Positions 17,435 through 26,161 of a stretch of 64,000 nucleotides of DNA are shown one piece after another. Origin of the DNA: Sphingomonas citricola (lineage in GTDB: Bacteria; Pseudomonadota; Alphaproteobacteria; Sphingomonadales; Sphingomonadaceae); NCBI RefSeq assembly GCF_019429535.1, contig NZ_JAHXZM010000002.1, positions 62,001-126,000 of the forward strand, in the 5' to 3' direction. The position numbers and the translations under genes were made by a program. The first letter of the stretch is position 1. Each line of letters begins with the position of its first letter. The notes beneath the pieces are model-generated. The model was not told where the DNA came from. It ran no database searches and saw only the letters and a program-made list of their open reading frames with translations.

Positions 17435-18757
17435 TCACGCGCGGCGGGGAATCCTGACGGTGAAGCACGCGCCGCCGTCGCGCTCGACCTGCAACTGTCC
17501 GTTCAACTGCTGCGTCAGGCTGCGCACCATCTTCATGCCGAGGCTGGTGCCGGCCCGCGCGCCCGTGCCGAAACCCTCGGGCAGGCCGACGCCCTGATCG
17601 CTGACGCTCAGCACGAGTTCGGCCGGCCCCACCGTCAGGGCGACCCGCACCACGCCGTCGCCGCCCGGATAGGCGTATTTGAACGCGTTGGTGACGAGCT
17701 CGGTCACCAGCAACCCGATCGTGATCGCGCGATCGGCATCGATGATCAGCTGCTCTGCCTCGCACACGGCGTCGACCCGCGCGCTCTGCGCCTGCAATCG
17801 CCGGCACAGGTCGCACAGATAGGTCGACAGCTCGATCGAACCGCTGGTGCTCGTCCGCCAGAGCTGATCGTGCGCCTCCGCGATCGTCACGACCCGCGCC
17901 GCGGCCTCGTCGAGCGCGTTGGTCACCTCGTCGGAGGCGGCGGAGCGCGCCTGGAGGTGGAGCAGGCTATACACCATCGTCAGACTGTTCTTCACGCGGT
18001 GGCTCGTCTCGCGCACCAAAAGCTTCTGATGCTCGATCGCGGCGACCAGCTTCTCTTCGGCGCGGTGCCGCTCGATCGCGACGCCCAGCAGGTTGGCGAA
18101 CCCTTGCATGAACGCGATGTCGGCGACCTCGAACCGGCCCTCGTCCGGGCTGTCGACCTCCAGCACGCCCCACGGCAGGTCGTTCGCCATGATCAGGACG
18201 TTGATCGCGCGCTTCACGCCGTGTTCGACCATCAGCGCTGGCGTGCGGAACCGTTCCTCGTTTTCCAGGTGGTTGGAGATGACGGGCTTGCCGGTCTTGA
18301 GCGCGAACCCGGCGGGCGAGGCGAGATCGGCACCGACGCGCGCGACGCCGACGGTTCCCGGGTTCCAGCCGACCCCGGCCGCCACCACCAGCACGTCCGC
18401 CTCGGCTTCGTAGCGCAGCGCCTTGGCAAGGCGTGCCTGCATCCCCTGCGCACACAGCGCGCATGCTTTCTGGAGCAGCCCGTCCAGATCGCGCGATTGC
18501 AGCGCCTCCAGCCCAAAGTCCGACAGGATCGCCTGCTGGGTCAGGCGATATTGCACCAGCGGCGTCGGCGCCGCATCGGCGAGGCTGTCGGCCATCGTGC
18601 TGGCATCCCCGGCCGTCATGTCCGCCCCGTGCTCGGTCGGCCCGCGCCCGGTCGGCCCACGCCCGGTCGGCCCGCGCTCGATATGCGACGCGGTCGCGTC
18701 GATCGCGGGATCGGGCTTCGTCGCCGGGCCATGTTCGCGCCGACCATTTTCACGCAT
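17435..18757 (-). CDS. GAF-domain HisKA_2 sensor histidine kinase
   Basis: A 440-residue soluble kinase. A GAF sensor domain spans about residues 65-220. It is followed by a HisKA_2 phospho-acceptor (RETSHRVKNSLTMVYSLL, with His and the RVKN signature) and an ATPase domain (LVTELVTNAFKYA, SDQGVGLPEG). HisKA_2/HWE kinases in alphaproteobacteria often act in general stress or light signalling; the GAF ligand is unknown. The N-terminus holds three copies of a 15-base repeat. ATG 18757 has GAAGG 8 bases upstream; GTG 18778 and ATG 18619 are alternatives, the last removing the repeat. There is no response regulator beside it. Confidence 0.88.
   Translation of the reverse strand: MRENGRREHGPATKPDPAIDATASHIERGPTGRGPTGRGPTEHGADMTAGDASTMADSLADAAPTPLVQYRLTQQAILSDFGLEALQSRDLDGLLQKACALCAQGMQARLAKALRYEAEADVLVVAAGVGWNPGTVGVARVGADLASPAGFALKTGKPVISNHLENEERFRTPALMVEHGVKRAINVLIMANDLPWGVLEVDSPDEGRFEVADIAFMQGFANLLGVAIERHRAEEKLVAAIEHQKLLVRETSHRVKNSLTMVYSLLHLQARSAASDEVTNALDEAAARVVTIAEAHDQLWRTSTSGSIELSTYLCDLCRRLQAQSARVDAVCEAEQLIIDADRAITIGLLVTELVTNAFKYAYPGGDGVVRVALTVGPAELVLSVSDQGVGLPEGFGTGARAGTSLGMKMVRSLTQQLNGQLQVERDGGACFTVRIPRRA
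18631..18675. repeat. Three 15-base tandem repeats in kinase N-terminus
   Basis: Three near-identical 15-base units (18631-18645, 18646-18660, 18661-18675), each like GCCCGGTCGGCCCGC and differing at one or two positions. They encode RGPTG-type repeats in frame, so copy number can vary without a frameshift. Confidence 0.75.
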
Positions 18758-18874
18758 GACAGATGCCTTCAACGCCACTGGGATGGTTGAAACAGCGGAC
18801 CGTTCCGGTCGTTTCCTAGCGGGAGCGAACCGGGCACGACAATGCCCCCGGCAATCCCACTTCGATGTTCACCA

Positions 18875-20383
18875 TCAGCGCGCGATCAGCGCGATCGTAA
18901 TCATCACGCAGCCGATCAGAATCGCCGCCGCGATCAGCCTCGCCGCGCGCATCATGTGGGTCGGCCCCTGCTCGACCGGCGCGGCAGGTTCCGCCTCCAG
19001 CCGGCGCACGGCGCTGCGCAGCAGGCGCGGCGCGTCGTCGCCCAGCCGCGCGATCTCGATCCCCAGCGCGCGGACGAGCGGCAGCCAGTGATCGGGTGCC
19101 AGCCGCAGGCCCGCAACGCGCACCATCGCCCGCCGCATCGCGCCCAACAGGTCGAATTCGGGCTCGATCGCGGACAGCACGCCGTCCATCGTCAGCAGCG
19201 CCTTGAACATCAGCATCAGGTCGGGCGGCATGATCAGCCCTTCCTCACGCATCAGCGTCAGGAACGAGCGGATCAACGGCCCGATCATCAGCCGCCCGCC
19301 ATGCTCACCGATCAGCCGCTCGCTGGCGCGCGCCAGGCTCGCGCGCGAGACGCCGCCCCCGGTCGACCACGTGCCCAGCACGTCGGCGAGAAGCGCGGCA
19401 TCGCCGGTCGTCACTGCCTGCCCGAAGGCGAGGAATTCGTCCTGCCGCCGCCGCGAGACGTGCCCGATCAGCCCAAGGTCGAGCAGCGCGATCCGGTTGC
19501 GCGGCAGGCACAGCAGGTTGCCCGGGTGCGGATCGCCGTGGAACCGCCCGTTGATGAGCACCATGTCGAGGACCATGTCCGCCCCCAGCAACGCGATCAC
19601 GGCGGGGTCGAGACCGGCCGCGCGCAGCGTCTGCGCATCTCGCGGTACGGCGCCGTCGACGAAATCCATCACCAGCAATGTCGGCGACGTGAGCGCGGCG
19701 TGGATCGCGGGCACCACGATCCGCGGATCATCGGCGAAGTCGGCGCGCAGCAATTCGGCGTTGCGCGCCTCGTTGGTGAAGTCGAGCTCGGCGAGCAACC
19801 CGTCGGCGAGCTGCCGCACCAGCGTGACCGGCTGGTAGCGCGGCGCCGCCGCACTGGAACGCTCGATCACCGCGGCGAGCTGGGTCAGCAGGCGGATGTC
19901 GGCTTCCATCCGCGGGCGGATGCCGGGGCGCTGGATCTTCGCCACCACCGCGGTCCCGTCCATCAGCGTCGCGCGGTGGACCTGCGCCATCGAGGCGGCC
20001 GCGAGCGGTTCGACCTCGAAGCCGGCGAACGCCTCCTCGACCGCCATGCCGAGCGCTGCCTCCACGAGCGGGCGCAATTCTGAGAACGGCAGCGTCGGCG
20101 CGCGGCTGTGGAGCTGCTCCAGCTCCGTGATCCATTCGGGACCTAGCAGGTCGGCGCGGGTGGCGAGGATCTGCCCCAGCTTGACGAAGGTCGGGCCGAG
20201 CTCCTCCAGCGCCTGCCGCAGCCGGCGGGGCAGGGTGTGCTCGTCGGTCTCCGTATCGCCGGCTCCGTTCTCCAGCCCGACGCGGGCGAGCAGCACCCCG
20301 AGCCCGAAGCGCGACACCGCCGCGCTGATCTCCTGCAACCGCTCGCGGTCCCGCACGGCGACGGCGAGGGTCGAGATCAGCAT
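18875..20383 (-). CDS. ubiB: UbiB/AarF (ABC1) family atypical kinase
   Basis: A 502-residue protein needed in ubiquinone biosynthesis or lipid handling in this family. The UbiB fingerprints are LGPTFVKLGQ (the KxGQ motif), AAASMAQVHRA (the Ala-rich loop), and an active site of HGDPHPGN followed by LLDLGLIG. Two hydrophobic segments lie at the C-terminus (ARLIAAAILIGCVMITIAL), the usual membrane anchor. It is not in an operon with ubiE, which is where ubiB commonly lies, so it may be a second family member. An inverted pair GCCACAC (20421) / GTGTGGC (20454) and short direct repeats lie in the 133-base upstream gap. Confidence 0.88.
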   Translation of the reverse strand: MLISTLAVAVRDRERLQEISAAVSRFGLGVLLARVGLENGAGDTETDEHTLPRRLRQALEELGPTFVKLGQILATRADLLGPEWITELEQLHSRAPTLPFSELRPLVEAALGMAVEEAFAGFEVEPLAAASMAQVHRATLMDGTAVVAKIQRPGIRPRMEADIRLLTQLAAVIERSSAAAPRYQPVTLVRQLADGLLAELDFTNEARNAELLRADFADDPRIVVPAIHAALTSPTLLVMDFVDGAVPRDAQTLRAAGLDPAVIALLGADMVLDMVLINGRFHGDPHPGNLLCLPRNRIALLDLGLIGHVSRRRQDEFLAFGQAVTTGDAALLADVLGTWSTGGGVSRASLARASERLIGEHGGRLMIGPLIRSFLTLMREEGLIMPPDLMLMFKALLTMDGVLSAIEPEFDLLGAMRRAMVRVAGLRLAPDHWLPLVRALGIEIARLGDDAPRLLRSAVRRLEAEPAAPVEQGPTHMMRAARLIAAAILIGCVMITIALIAR

Positions 20384-20516
20384 GACGCACCATGTCCTGT
20401 CGGCAGCATCGGGACGCTATGCCACACAGCGAGGCCCTTGTGGCAAGCCGGGCGTGTGGCAAGCGGGGCGCGCGGCCGACCATCACCTGCCGGACGCCCG
20501 ACCCCGCCCCGACCCG

Positions 20517-22568
20517 CTATCGATCACCGATCCTCACCCGCACACCGGCGACGGCGGTGAACGGCTTGCCGTAGAGCGGCGCGGTGAACCCGTCGTTGGT
20601 GCCGATGTAGCGGCGGTCGAACAGATTCTCGATCTGGCCGAAGACCTCGACGTCGCGCCCGGCAGCCACGCTCGCGCCCAGATCGGCGATGAAATGGGCG
20701 TCGGTCCGATAGATCGCGTCGGGGTCGCCGTTGGTGCGTGACAGGTAACGGACACGCGGGCTGATCGTGATGCCATAGGGCCCGGTCCAGTCGATGCTCG
20801 CGCTCGCGCGGTGCCGGGGGATGCCCGGCTGCTGCCTGCCGATGCTGGCGGGGTCTTCTGGGTTCCGCGTGACGATCGAATCGGCGTAGGTGTAGGCGAG
20901 CGTGCCGGTAAGCGTCTCGCTCCGCCGCCACGTCAGCTCCGCCTCGACGCCGCGGCTGCGCGCGCGGCCGGCGTTGATCAGGCGCGCGCCGATATCGAAC
21001 CCCGCGGGCAGTGTCGCAGGGTCGAGATAGCGATAGGTCAGGAAATCGGCGATGCGGCTGGCATAGGCGGTCGCCTGGACGCGCACGGCACCGCGATCCA
21101 CGTCGAACCCCGCCTCGACGCCCTCCAGCGTCTCGGGCTTCAATGCGGCATTGCCGTACAGGATGTAGCCGGGGACGGATGCTCCCCGGTACAGGTTGTC
21201 GAGCGTCGGCGCGCGGAACGCCCGGTAGATCGCACCGCGCAGCGCGACCCCCGCGGGAAGCTGATACCGGATCGACAGGCGCGGATCGACGTCACTGTCG
21301 TGGCGGCTCGCCACCCGGCCAAGCCCGCCCGGCGTGTCGTCGACACCGTCGTCGCTGTAGAAATCCTGATAGCGGACGCTCAGCAGCAGCTGCAGGCGAT
21401 CGACGGGGCGGATGTCGGCCTGCGCGAAGCCGCCGATGAACCGCTGTCGGCCCGACCCCGTGTCGACGCGGACCAGCGCCCCGGTCTCATCGAGGATGCG
21501 CGCGCGGTCGCGGCCGTGGATGGCGTGATAATCCGCCCCCACCGATAGTGCGCGGATCGGACCCGCGAAGGTCTGCGTCCAGATCAGCGAAGCGCCCCAG
21601 TCGTTCGCGCGGGTGCGGTGGCTGTTCTGGACGAACTCGACGTCGTTCGGATCGGCCCCCTCGGGCGCGCCGGGATTGTTGGTCACGAACCGCTCGTCGT
21701 TGCCGAACGCGGTCAGCTCGACCGAGCCACCCGCGCGCGGCGTCCAGCCGAGCGTCCCGGTGTAGCGCCACGTGCGCTGATCGTTCGTGTTCGCGCGCGT
21801 CAGGAACGTCTGGTTGTTGTCGTAACGGCTGACGCGCGCCCGCACGGTGACGTCGGGTGAAAGATCGGCGTTACCCGAGACGGCCACCGTCCGCGCGGTG
21901 AACGAGGTCGGCACGCTGGCCGCGCCACGCGCCTGTTCCACCTGCTCGACATAGCCGTCGCTGTGATTGACCCCCGCGTCGATGCCGATGCCATAGCCCG
22001 CGCCGGCCAATGCGGCGTGGCCGTCCGCCCGGTAGCTGCCGCGACTGCCGCCCGCGGCCTCCGCCACCATTGCGGTCCGGTCGATCGGGCGGGTCAGGAT
22101 GTTGATGACGCCGCCCATCGCGTAATTGCCCCACAGCGGCGCGCCCCCGCCGCGCACGACCTCCACCCGATCGATCGTCGCGAGCGGCACCTCGCTCCAT
22201 TGGACGTAGCCGAAGAAGGGATCGTTGATCGGCACGCCGTCTAACAGGACGAGTGAACGGATGCCCGACAGGCCGCGCATCGACACGATCGTGTTGGTCG
22301 GGTGCTGCTCGTTGGTGCCGGCGATCGGCAGGTCGACCGAGGGCACGCGGCGCAGCACGTCGTCGATCGTGCGCGCGGGTGTTCCCTCGATCTGCTCGCT
22401 GGTGACGACGGAAACGCTCGCGGGCACGTCGGTCAGCGCGCGCGCCGAGCGGGTGGCGGTGACGACGATCTCGTCCGGGGCGGCGGGCACGGCGGCCTCG
22501 CCGAACGCGGGTGCAGCCGCGAGCAGACACGACAGCGCGCCCCCCGTCAGCAGGTAGGATCGGAACAT
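20517..22568 (-). CDS. TonB-dependent receptor, metal/cofactor type (BtuB/CirA-like)
   Basis: A 683-residue receptor, the short size class typical of receptors for metal chelates or cobalamin. It has a signal peptide (MFRSYLLTGGALSCLLAAAP), a TonB box DEIVVTATRS, plug motifs VSMRGLSGIRSLVLLDGVP and RVEVVRGGGAPLWGNYAMGG, a barrel motif YRAFRAPTLDNLYRG, and a late GQIENLFDRRYIG. No cobalamin riboswitch was seen in the 86-base upstream gap. The gene just upstream on the same strand encodes a His/Met-rich DUF2946-like protein, so a copper or similar metal complex is the best guess for the substrate. Confidence 0.92.
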   Translation of the reverse strand: MFRSYLLTGGALSCLLAAAPAFGEAAVPAAPDEIVVTATRSARALTDVPASVSVVTSEQIEGTPARTIDDVLRRVPSVDLPIAGTNEQHPTNTIVSMRGLSGIRSLVLLDGVPINDPFFGYVQWSEVPLATIDRVEVVRGGGAPLWGNYAMGGVINILTRPIDRTAMVAEAAGGSRGSYRADGHAALAGAGYGIGIDAGVNHSDGYVEQVEQARGAASVPTSFTARTVAVSGNADLSPDVTVRARVSRYDNNQTFLTRANTNDQRTWRYTGTLGWTPRAGGSVELTAFGNDERFVTNNPGAPEGADPNDVEFVQNSHRTRANDWGASLIWTQTFAGPIRALSVGADYHAIHGRDRARILDETGALVRVDTGSGRQRFIGGFAQADIRPVDRLQLLLSVRYQDFYSDDGVDDTPGGLGRVASRHDSDVDPRLSIRYQLPAGVALRGAIYRAFRAPTLDNLYRGASVPGYILYGNAALKPETLEGVEAGFDVDRGAVRVQATAYASRIADFLTYRYLDPATLPAGFDIGARLINAGRARSRGVEAELTWRRSETLTGTLAYTYADSIVTRNPEDPASIGRQQPGIPRHRASASIDWTGPYGITISPRVRYLSRTNGDPDAIYRTDAHFIADLGASVAAGRDVEVFGQIENLFDRRYIGTNDGFTAPLYGKPFTAVAGVRVRIGDR

Positions 22569-22654
22569 GGCAATACCTTTGACCGGCCGCGCGTTCGGGA
22601 CGCCGGCCGTGAAACATGAATGCGCGCCGGCAGGGCAGGCGCGCGGTGGTCACG

Positions 22655-23095
22655 TCAAAGGCGCGCGGGTGGCCCCCGCAGCGGTGGTCGCAGATACGCC
22701 GGGTCAGCCGTGGCCGGCGGTATCGCCCATGTCAGCATGATCGCCATCACGAACGCGATCAGCGCGGCGAGCTGGATCGGATCGATCGCGCCCGTCATCG
22801 CCGCCGACAGGCCGGAAAAGGCGCACGGCATCTCGGTCTGGCCGTGGTCCTTCGACTTGCCGTGATCCGGCATCTCGCCGTGCATCCCCGGCATGTCCAT
22901 CGCTGCCGCGGCCGGCGCGACACCGGGGCACAAGGTGATCGCGATCTGACCACGGGTGGTATCGATCATGTACCCGGTCGGTATCAGCAACTTCAACAGC
23001 AGCGTCGCCGCGCAGATCAGCACGGCCAGACGGCGTTGCGCCAGAAGATGCCGGACGGACTGCACCGCGGCTCGATATCCGCTGCCGTGGGCCAT
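22655..23095 (-). CDS. DUF2946-like His/Met-rich membrane-associated protein
   Basis: A 146-residue protein. An N-terminal hydrophobic segment (RRLAVLICAATLLLKLLIP) is followed by ITLCPG and a metal-binding-looking stretch (MDMPGMHGEMPDHGKSKD, then MPCAF). A second membrane segment (AALIAFVMAIMLTWAIP) is near the C-terminus. DUF2946 proteins commonly precede TonB receptors in copper-related operons. It is encoded 86 bases upstream of the receptor and on the same strand, so it is probably co-transcribed with it. The metal-binding role is inferred from composition. The start ATG 23095 is the only good choice. Confidence 0.7.
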   Translation of the reverse strand: MAHGSGYRAAVQSVRHLLAQRRLAVLICAATLLLKLLIPTGYMIDTTRGQIAITLCPGVAPAAAAMDMPGMHGEMPDHGKSKDHGQTEMPCAFSGLSAAMTGAIDPIQLAALIAFVMAIMLTWAIPPATADPAYLRPPLRGPPARL

Positions 23096-23220
23096 GTCAC
23101 CGGGACAATCCGTCCCACCCCGACCGCCTCGCCGTCACCCTCACGCGGTTGGGCCCATCTTCCCGCTTGGAGCCGGCGCCGCCATCGTCCAAGCTCGGCA
23201 GCAATTGTCGGGGGGGATAC

Positions 23221-24015
23221 ATGCACCGCGTGATCGATCGCTTCACCATCGTCGGGTGGGCGATGTTTCTGATGCCGGTTCTGACGATGTGGCACGAAAT
23301 CGGCGGCCACGCCGCGGCGTGCGCGATCCCGGGCGGGCACGTCCGCGAGATCGGGGCCTTCTACGTCCAGTGCACCGGGCTGACGGGCGTCGCCGACGTT
23401 CTCGTCGCCTGCGCCGGCGCGGGCGTGAACGTCCTCCTCTCGCTCGTCGCCTTCGCGCTGTGGCGGCGCGCGACGGGTGATGCGACGCGCCTCGTCCTGT
23501 GGCTGGTATGGTTGACGCAAGCCTTCGTCGCGGCCGGTTATCCCGCCTTCTCGGGTATCACCGGGGCGGGCGATTTCGGGATCGGGCGGGGCGGCGCGCT
23601 CGCGAACCACGGTATCCCGGTCTATTTCGCCTATGTCGAGGCGGCGGTGGGGATCGCCGCCTACGCGTTCCTCATCCGGCTGGGTGCGCGAACGCTGTCG
23701 TCGATGCTCGGCGATGGCCCCGCCACCTTGCCCGCGCGCAGGGAAGTGACGCTGGGCTATTATCTCACCGCCGGCGTCGGCGCACTGATCGTCGGCCTGC
23801 TCAATCCGATCGGCGTGTTCGTGACGATCATGTCGGCCGCGGCCTCGACCTTCGGCGGGCTGGCCGGGCTGCTCCGCGTCGGCGCGAAGATCGACCCGTC
23901 GGGTACGCCGAAGCCGTTCGCGCTGCCGCCCAACCGTCAGATGCTGCTCGTCGGTGCCGCAACGCTCGCCGCCTTCGCGCTCGTGTTCGGGCCGGGGTGG
24001 CGACCGACGCCGTGA
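23221..24015 (+). CDS. Multi-pass membrane protein with HEIGGH motif (M50-like)
   Basis: A 264-residue protein with about six membrane segments. Near the start, MWHEIGGHAAAC resembles the zinc-binding motif of site-2 proteases (HExxH), but with three residues between Glu and the second His (H-E-I-G-G-H). It is preceded by a membrane segment, followed by GGHVREIGAFYVQC, and has a late LLNPIGVFVTIMSAAAS. An N-P pair in a late membrane segment is reminiscent of the N-P-D-G motif, but the Asp is missing (NPIG). It may be an inactive or altered M50 relative. ATG 23221 follows a G-run and is well placed. It is divergent from the DUF2946-like gene. Confidence 0.72.
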   Translation: MHRVIDRFTIVGWAMFLMPVLTMWHEIGGHAAACAIPGGHVREIGAFYVQCTGLTGVADVLVACAGAGVNVLLSLVAFALWRRATGDATRLVLWLVWLTQAFVAAGYPAFSGITGAGDFGIGRGGALANHGIPVYFAYVEAAVGIAAYAFLIRLGARTLSSMLGDGPATLPARREVTLGYYLTAGVGALIVGLLNPIGVFVTIMSAAASTFGGLAGLLRVGAKIDPSGTPKPFALPPNRQMLLVGAATLAAFALVFGPGWRPTP

Positions 24016-24073
24016 TGCCGCCGCTTGCCGCAGCGCCGGCGCGCGCGCATCATCGATAGCTGAGGGGGCCGCG

Positions 24074-24181
24074 ATGATGACCGAGCGCACGATGACGTGG
24101 CAGAGATGGGCGATCGGCCTGCTGGTCATGCTGCCGATGGCGCTGATCGGCCTGCGGTGGCTGCTGGCACTGCTGCGCTAG
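24074..24181 (+). CDS. 35-residue single-pass membrane peptide
   Basis: A short frame, ATG 24074 with GAGGGGG 8 bases upstream. The peptide is almost one membrane helix (MTWQRWAIGLLVMLPMALIG) flanked by Arg. It lies 58 bases after the HEIGGH gene on the same strand and ends in a terminator-like hairpin, which supports a real transcription unit. No homologue is recognised. Confidence 0.45.
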   Translation: MMTERTMTWQRWAIGLLVMLPMALIGLRWLLALLR

Positions 24182-24190
24182 CCTGACCGC

Positions 24191-24213
24191 GGCGGCGTGC
24201 GCATCACGCCGCC
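24191..24213. terminator. Terminator hairpin between convergent genes
   Basis: GGCGGCGTG-cgcat-CACGCCGCC, a perfect 9-base stem with 5-base loop, overlaps the stop codon of the XRE gene and follows the small membrane peptide. Confidence 0.55.
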
Positions 24214-24407
24214 AGCGTGAACAACGCCTCGACCGTGGTGTCGAGGCTGCGCGCGAGCTTGAGCGCGAGGATGGTCGACGGCACGAACACGCCGTTCTCC
24301 ACCGTGTTGATCGTCTTGCGCGACACGCCGACCCGGTCGGCAAGCTCCTGCTGCGTCAACCCGGCCGCGGTCCGATGTTCCTTCAGATGCGCGACGAGTT
24401 CACCCAT
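24204..24407 (-). CDS. XRE-family small transcriptional regulator
   Basis: A 67-residue single helix-turn-helix protein. [21 protein letters not shown] is the classical recognition helix, followed by [21 protein letters not shown]. Regulators of this size commonly pair with a small membrane protein, as here: its start overlaps the end of the upstream membrane-protein gene by 8 bases. A tandem palindrome upstream of the operon is the likely operator, giving autoregulation. The signal sensed is unknown. Confidence 0.92.
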   Translation of the reverse strand: MGELVAHLKEHRTAAGLTQQELADRVGVSRKTINTVENGVFVPSTILALKLARSLDTTVEALFTLAA

Positions 24408-24834
24408 CCCGTCGCTCCAGCCACGCGAACACCAGCGCGGTGACGACGACCGTGCCGGTGGCGAGCGCCGGGGCCGCCCACGCCGGAAAAACCGTGCCCG
24501 TGAACGCCGCCGACGACAGGATCGCCAGACTGGCGATCGCGACGCCCAAACCCACGCGCGCGGCGGCGGCCTGATGCGCGCGCACGCGTTCGTCGTTGAC
24601 GATCGACCGCTCGATCTTCGACCAGCGGAGGTAACCCGGGATCCCGAACACCCAGATCAGCGGCACCGCCATCCACACCGCCCACAGCAATGCGAAGATC
24701 GGATCGCGCCCCGGATGAACACCGGCCCGGCCGATCGCCACGGTGGAAAAGGCGGCCGCCGCGAGCGCGTTCAGGAACACGATGGTGCCGCGCCGCGCCG
24801 ACATCTGATCCGGTGATTTGATCCCCGCCTTCAT
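24400..24834 (-). CDS. Four-helix membrane protein paired with XRE regulator
   Basis: A 144-residue inner-membrane protein with four hydrophobic segments: [49 protein letters not shown], and [19 protein letters not shown] charged cytosolic loop ([17 protein letters not shown]) lies between the second and third. Genes of this design are widespread beside small XRE regulators; the function is unknown, perhaps membrane tethering or sensing. GGAGG lies 6 bases before ATG 24834. First gene of the two-gene operon. Confidence 0.8.
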   Translation of the reverse strand: MKAGIKSPDQMSARRGTIVFLNALAAAAFSTVAIGRAGVHPGRDPIFALLWAVWMAVPLIWVFGIPGYLRWSKIERSIVNDERVRAHQAAAARVGLGVAIASLAILSSAAFTGTVFPAWAAPALATGTVVVTALVFAWLERRDG

Positions 24835-24860
24835 CCCCGCCTCCCGTCTTCTCGTGTGAA

Positions 24861-24894
24861 GTCACCTTCGGGTTACAAGTAACCTGTGGGTTAC
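24861..24894. promoter_or_regulatory. Palindromic operator of the XRE operon
   Basis: GGTTAC-AA-GTAACC (24871-24884), a perfect 6-base dyad, is followed by another GGTTAC (24889-24894) and preceded by the near-match GTCACC (24861-24866). This makes four half-sites 26-60 bases upstream of the first gene. It is a strong candidate binding site for the XRE regulator. Confidence 0.65.
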
Positions 24895-24974
24895 ACAGCG
24901 TCAAGCAATGGTCGTCGGCCTTCGGCCGCGGCGAACGATGTTGTCATGCGCCCCTCGGCCGGTTACTGTCATAC

Positions 24975-26060
24975 ATGACCAACACAGCAATCCGCGCGCT
25001 GACGTACGCCACCTTGATCGCACTGGCCGCCGGCGGCGGCGGCGGCGCGGCGCAGGCGGCAACCGGCCGCACGCCGTCGGATATCGTCCGCATCCTGCGC
25101 GAGCAGCGCGTCGAGAGCGCGTCGATCGCCGTGATCCGCGGCGGCCGGATCGTCCGGGTGCAGGCCTGGGGCACCGCCGGTCCCGGCCGCGCCGCGACCG
25201 TTGCCACGCCGTACAACCTCGCCTCGCTGACCAAGCCGTTGACTGCGGAGGTCATCCTGCGGCTGGTGTCGGCGGGCAGGCTGTCGCTCGACGAACCGTT
25301 GGATCGCTACTGGAGCGATCCCGACCTCGCGCGCGATCCCCGGCGGCTGACGCTGACCGCCCGCATGGCGCTCAGTCACCGCACCGGTCTGCCCAACTGG
25401 CGCGGCGCGCACGGACTGGCGTTCGATCACGATCCGGGCACGACGACCGGCTATTCGGGCGAGGGCTATCAATATGCGGCCCGCTATGCCGAGCGCCGTA
25501 CCCGCCAGCCGTTCACGGCGCTGGCGGGGCAATGGCTGTTCCGCCCGGCGCACATGCGCGCATCGGGGTACGTGTCGGCGCAAGGCAGGACCACCGCGAT
25601 CGCGGTGCCCTATGACGAGGCGGGCAGGCCGCTGCCGGTCGCGCGGGTGACGCGGTACAATGCGGCGGATCTCGCGCACGCGACGGCGCGCGACTATGCG
25701 CGCTTCCTGATCGACGTCCGCAACGACACGGGCATCACCGCCTCCGTCGCCGCCGCTCGCAGCGCATCGCAGGCCGACCTGACATCCAACATCTGCACCG
25801 GAACGAAAGCGCGCACCTGCCCGCCGTGGACGGGGTTCGGACTCGGCTGGCAGTTGCTCGGTTTCCCCGGCGGGACGACGATGCTCCACACCGGCAAGGA
25901 TGCCGGCGCCTTCACCTTCGCCGCGATCGACCGCGCGCGCGGCGACGGGATCGTCATTCTGACCAACAGCGACAACGGCTGGCGGGTCATCCTGCCGATC
26001 CTCGCGCAGACGCGCAGCGACCCGAGGCTGATCGCCTTCCTTCGCGGGCAGATGAGCTGA
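24975..26060 (+). CDS. Secreted serine hydrolase, class C beta-lactamase family
   Basis: A 361-residue protein with a signal peptide (TNTAIRALTYATLIALAAG, an Ala/Gly stretch, cleavage near AQA). The S-x-x-K motif is in NLASLTKPL, and the second motif is GYSGEGYQYAA, where Tyr is the catalytic base. HTGKDAG provides the third (H/K-T-G-like) motif. These are the catalytic elements of penicillin-binding-protein-like esterases and D-aminopeptidases. Such proteins are mostly esterases or peptidases; true beta-lactamase activity cannot be inferred. It stands alone; the 91 bases after it precede a response regulator. Confidence 0.88.
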   Translation: MTNTAIRALTYATLIALAAGGGGGAAQAATGRTPSDIVRILREQRVESASIAVIRGGRIVRVQAWGTAGPGRAATVATPYNLASLTKPLTAEVILRLVSAGRLSLDEPLDRYWSDPDLARDPRRLTLTARMALSHRTGLPNWRGAHGLAFDHDPGTTTGYSGEGYQYAARYAERRTRQPFTALAGQWLFRPAHMRASGYVSAQGRTTAIAVPYDEAGRPLPVARVTRYNAADLAHATARDYARFLIDVRNDTGITASVAAARSASQADLTSNICTGTKARTCPPWTGFGLGWQLLGFPGGTTMLHTGKDAGAFTFAAIDRARGDGIVILTNSDNGWRVILPILAQTRSDPRLIAFLRGQMS

Positions 26061-26133
26061 CCCGGAACCCGTCCCCCCCCTCCGCCGACCAGCCACCGAT
26101 CGCGATGAACAATCAGCGATGCCGTCCATTCAA

Positions 26134-26151
26134 CCTTGATATCGATCAAGG
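26134..26151. promoter_or_regulatory. FNR/FixK-type box
   Basis: TTGAT-ATCG-ATCAA (26136-26149) is an exact match to the FNR/FixK consensus TTGAT-N4-ATCAA, extended to CCTTGAT...ATCAAGG. It lies 10 bases upstream of the response-regulator start at 26162, overlapping the ribosome-binding site. That position would suit repression more than activation. If translation began at 26105 it would be within the coding region. Confidence 0.5.
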
Positions 26152-26161
26152 GATGCCTCGC

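Noticed and set aside
20440..20464. Two copies of GTGGCAAGC and an inverted GCCACAC pair before ubiB
   Set aside because: Short and imperfect; no stronger evidence for an operator, only mentioned with the gene.
22569..22654. Possible cobalamin riboswitch before the BtuB-like receptor
   Set aside because: The gap is 86 bases and no B12-box-like or conserved core sequence was seen.
23165..23194. GCTTGGA ... TCCAAGC inverted pair between divergent genes
   Set aside because: Seven-base arms with a 16-base spacer, expected by chance in this composition.
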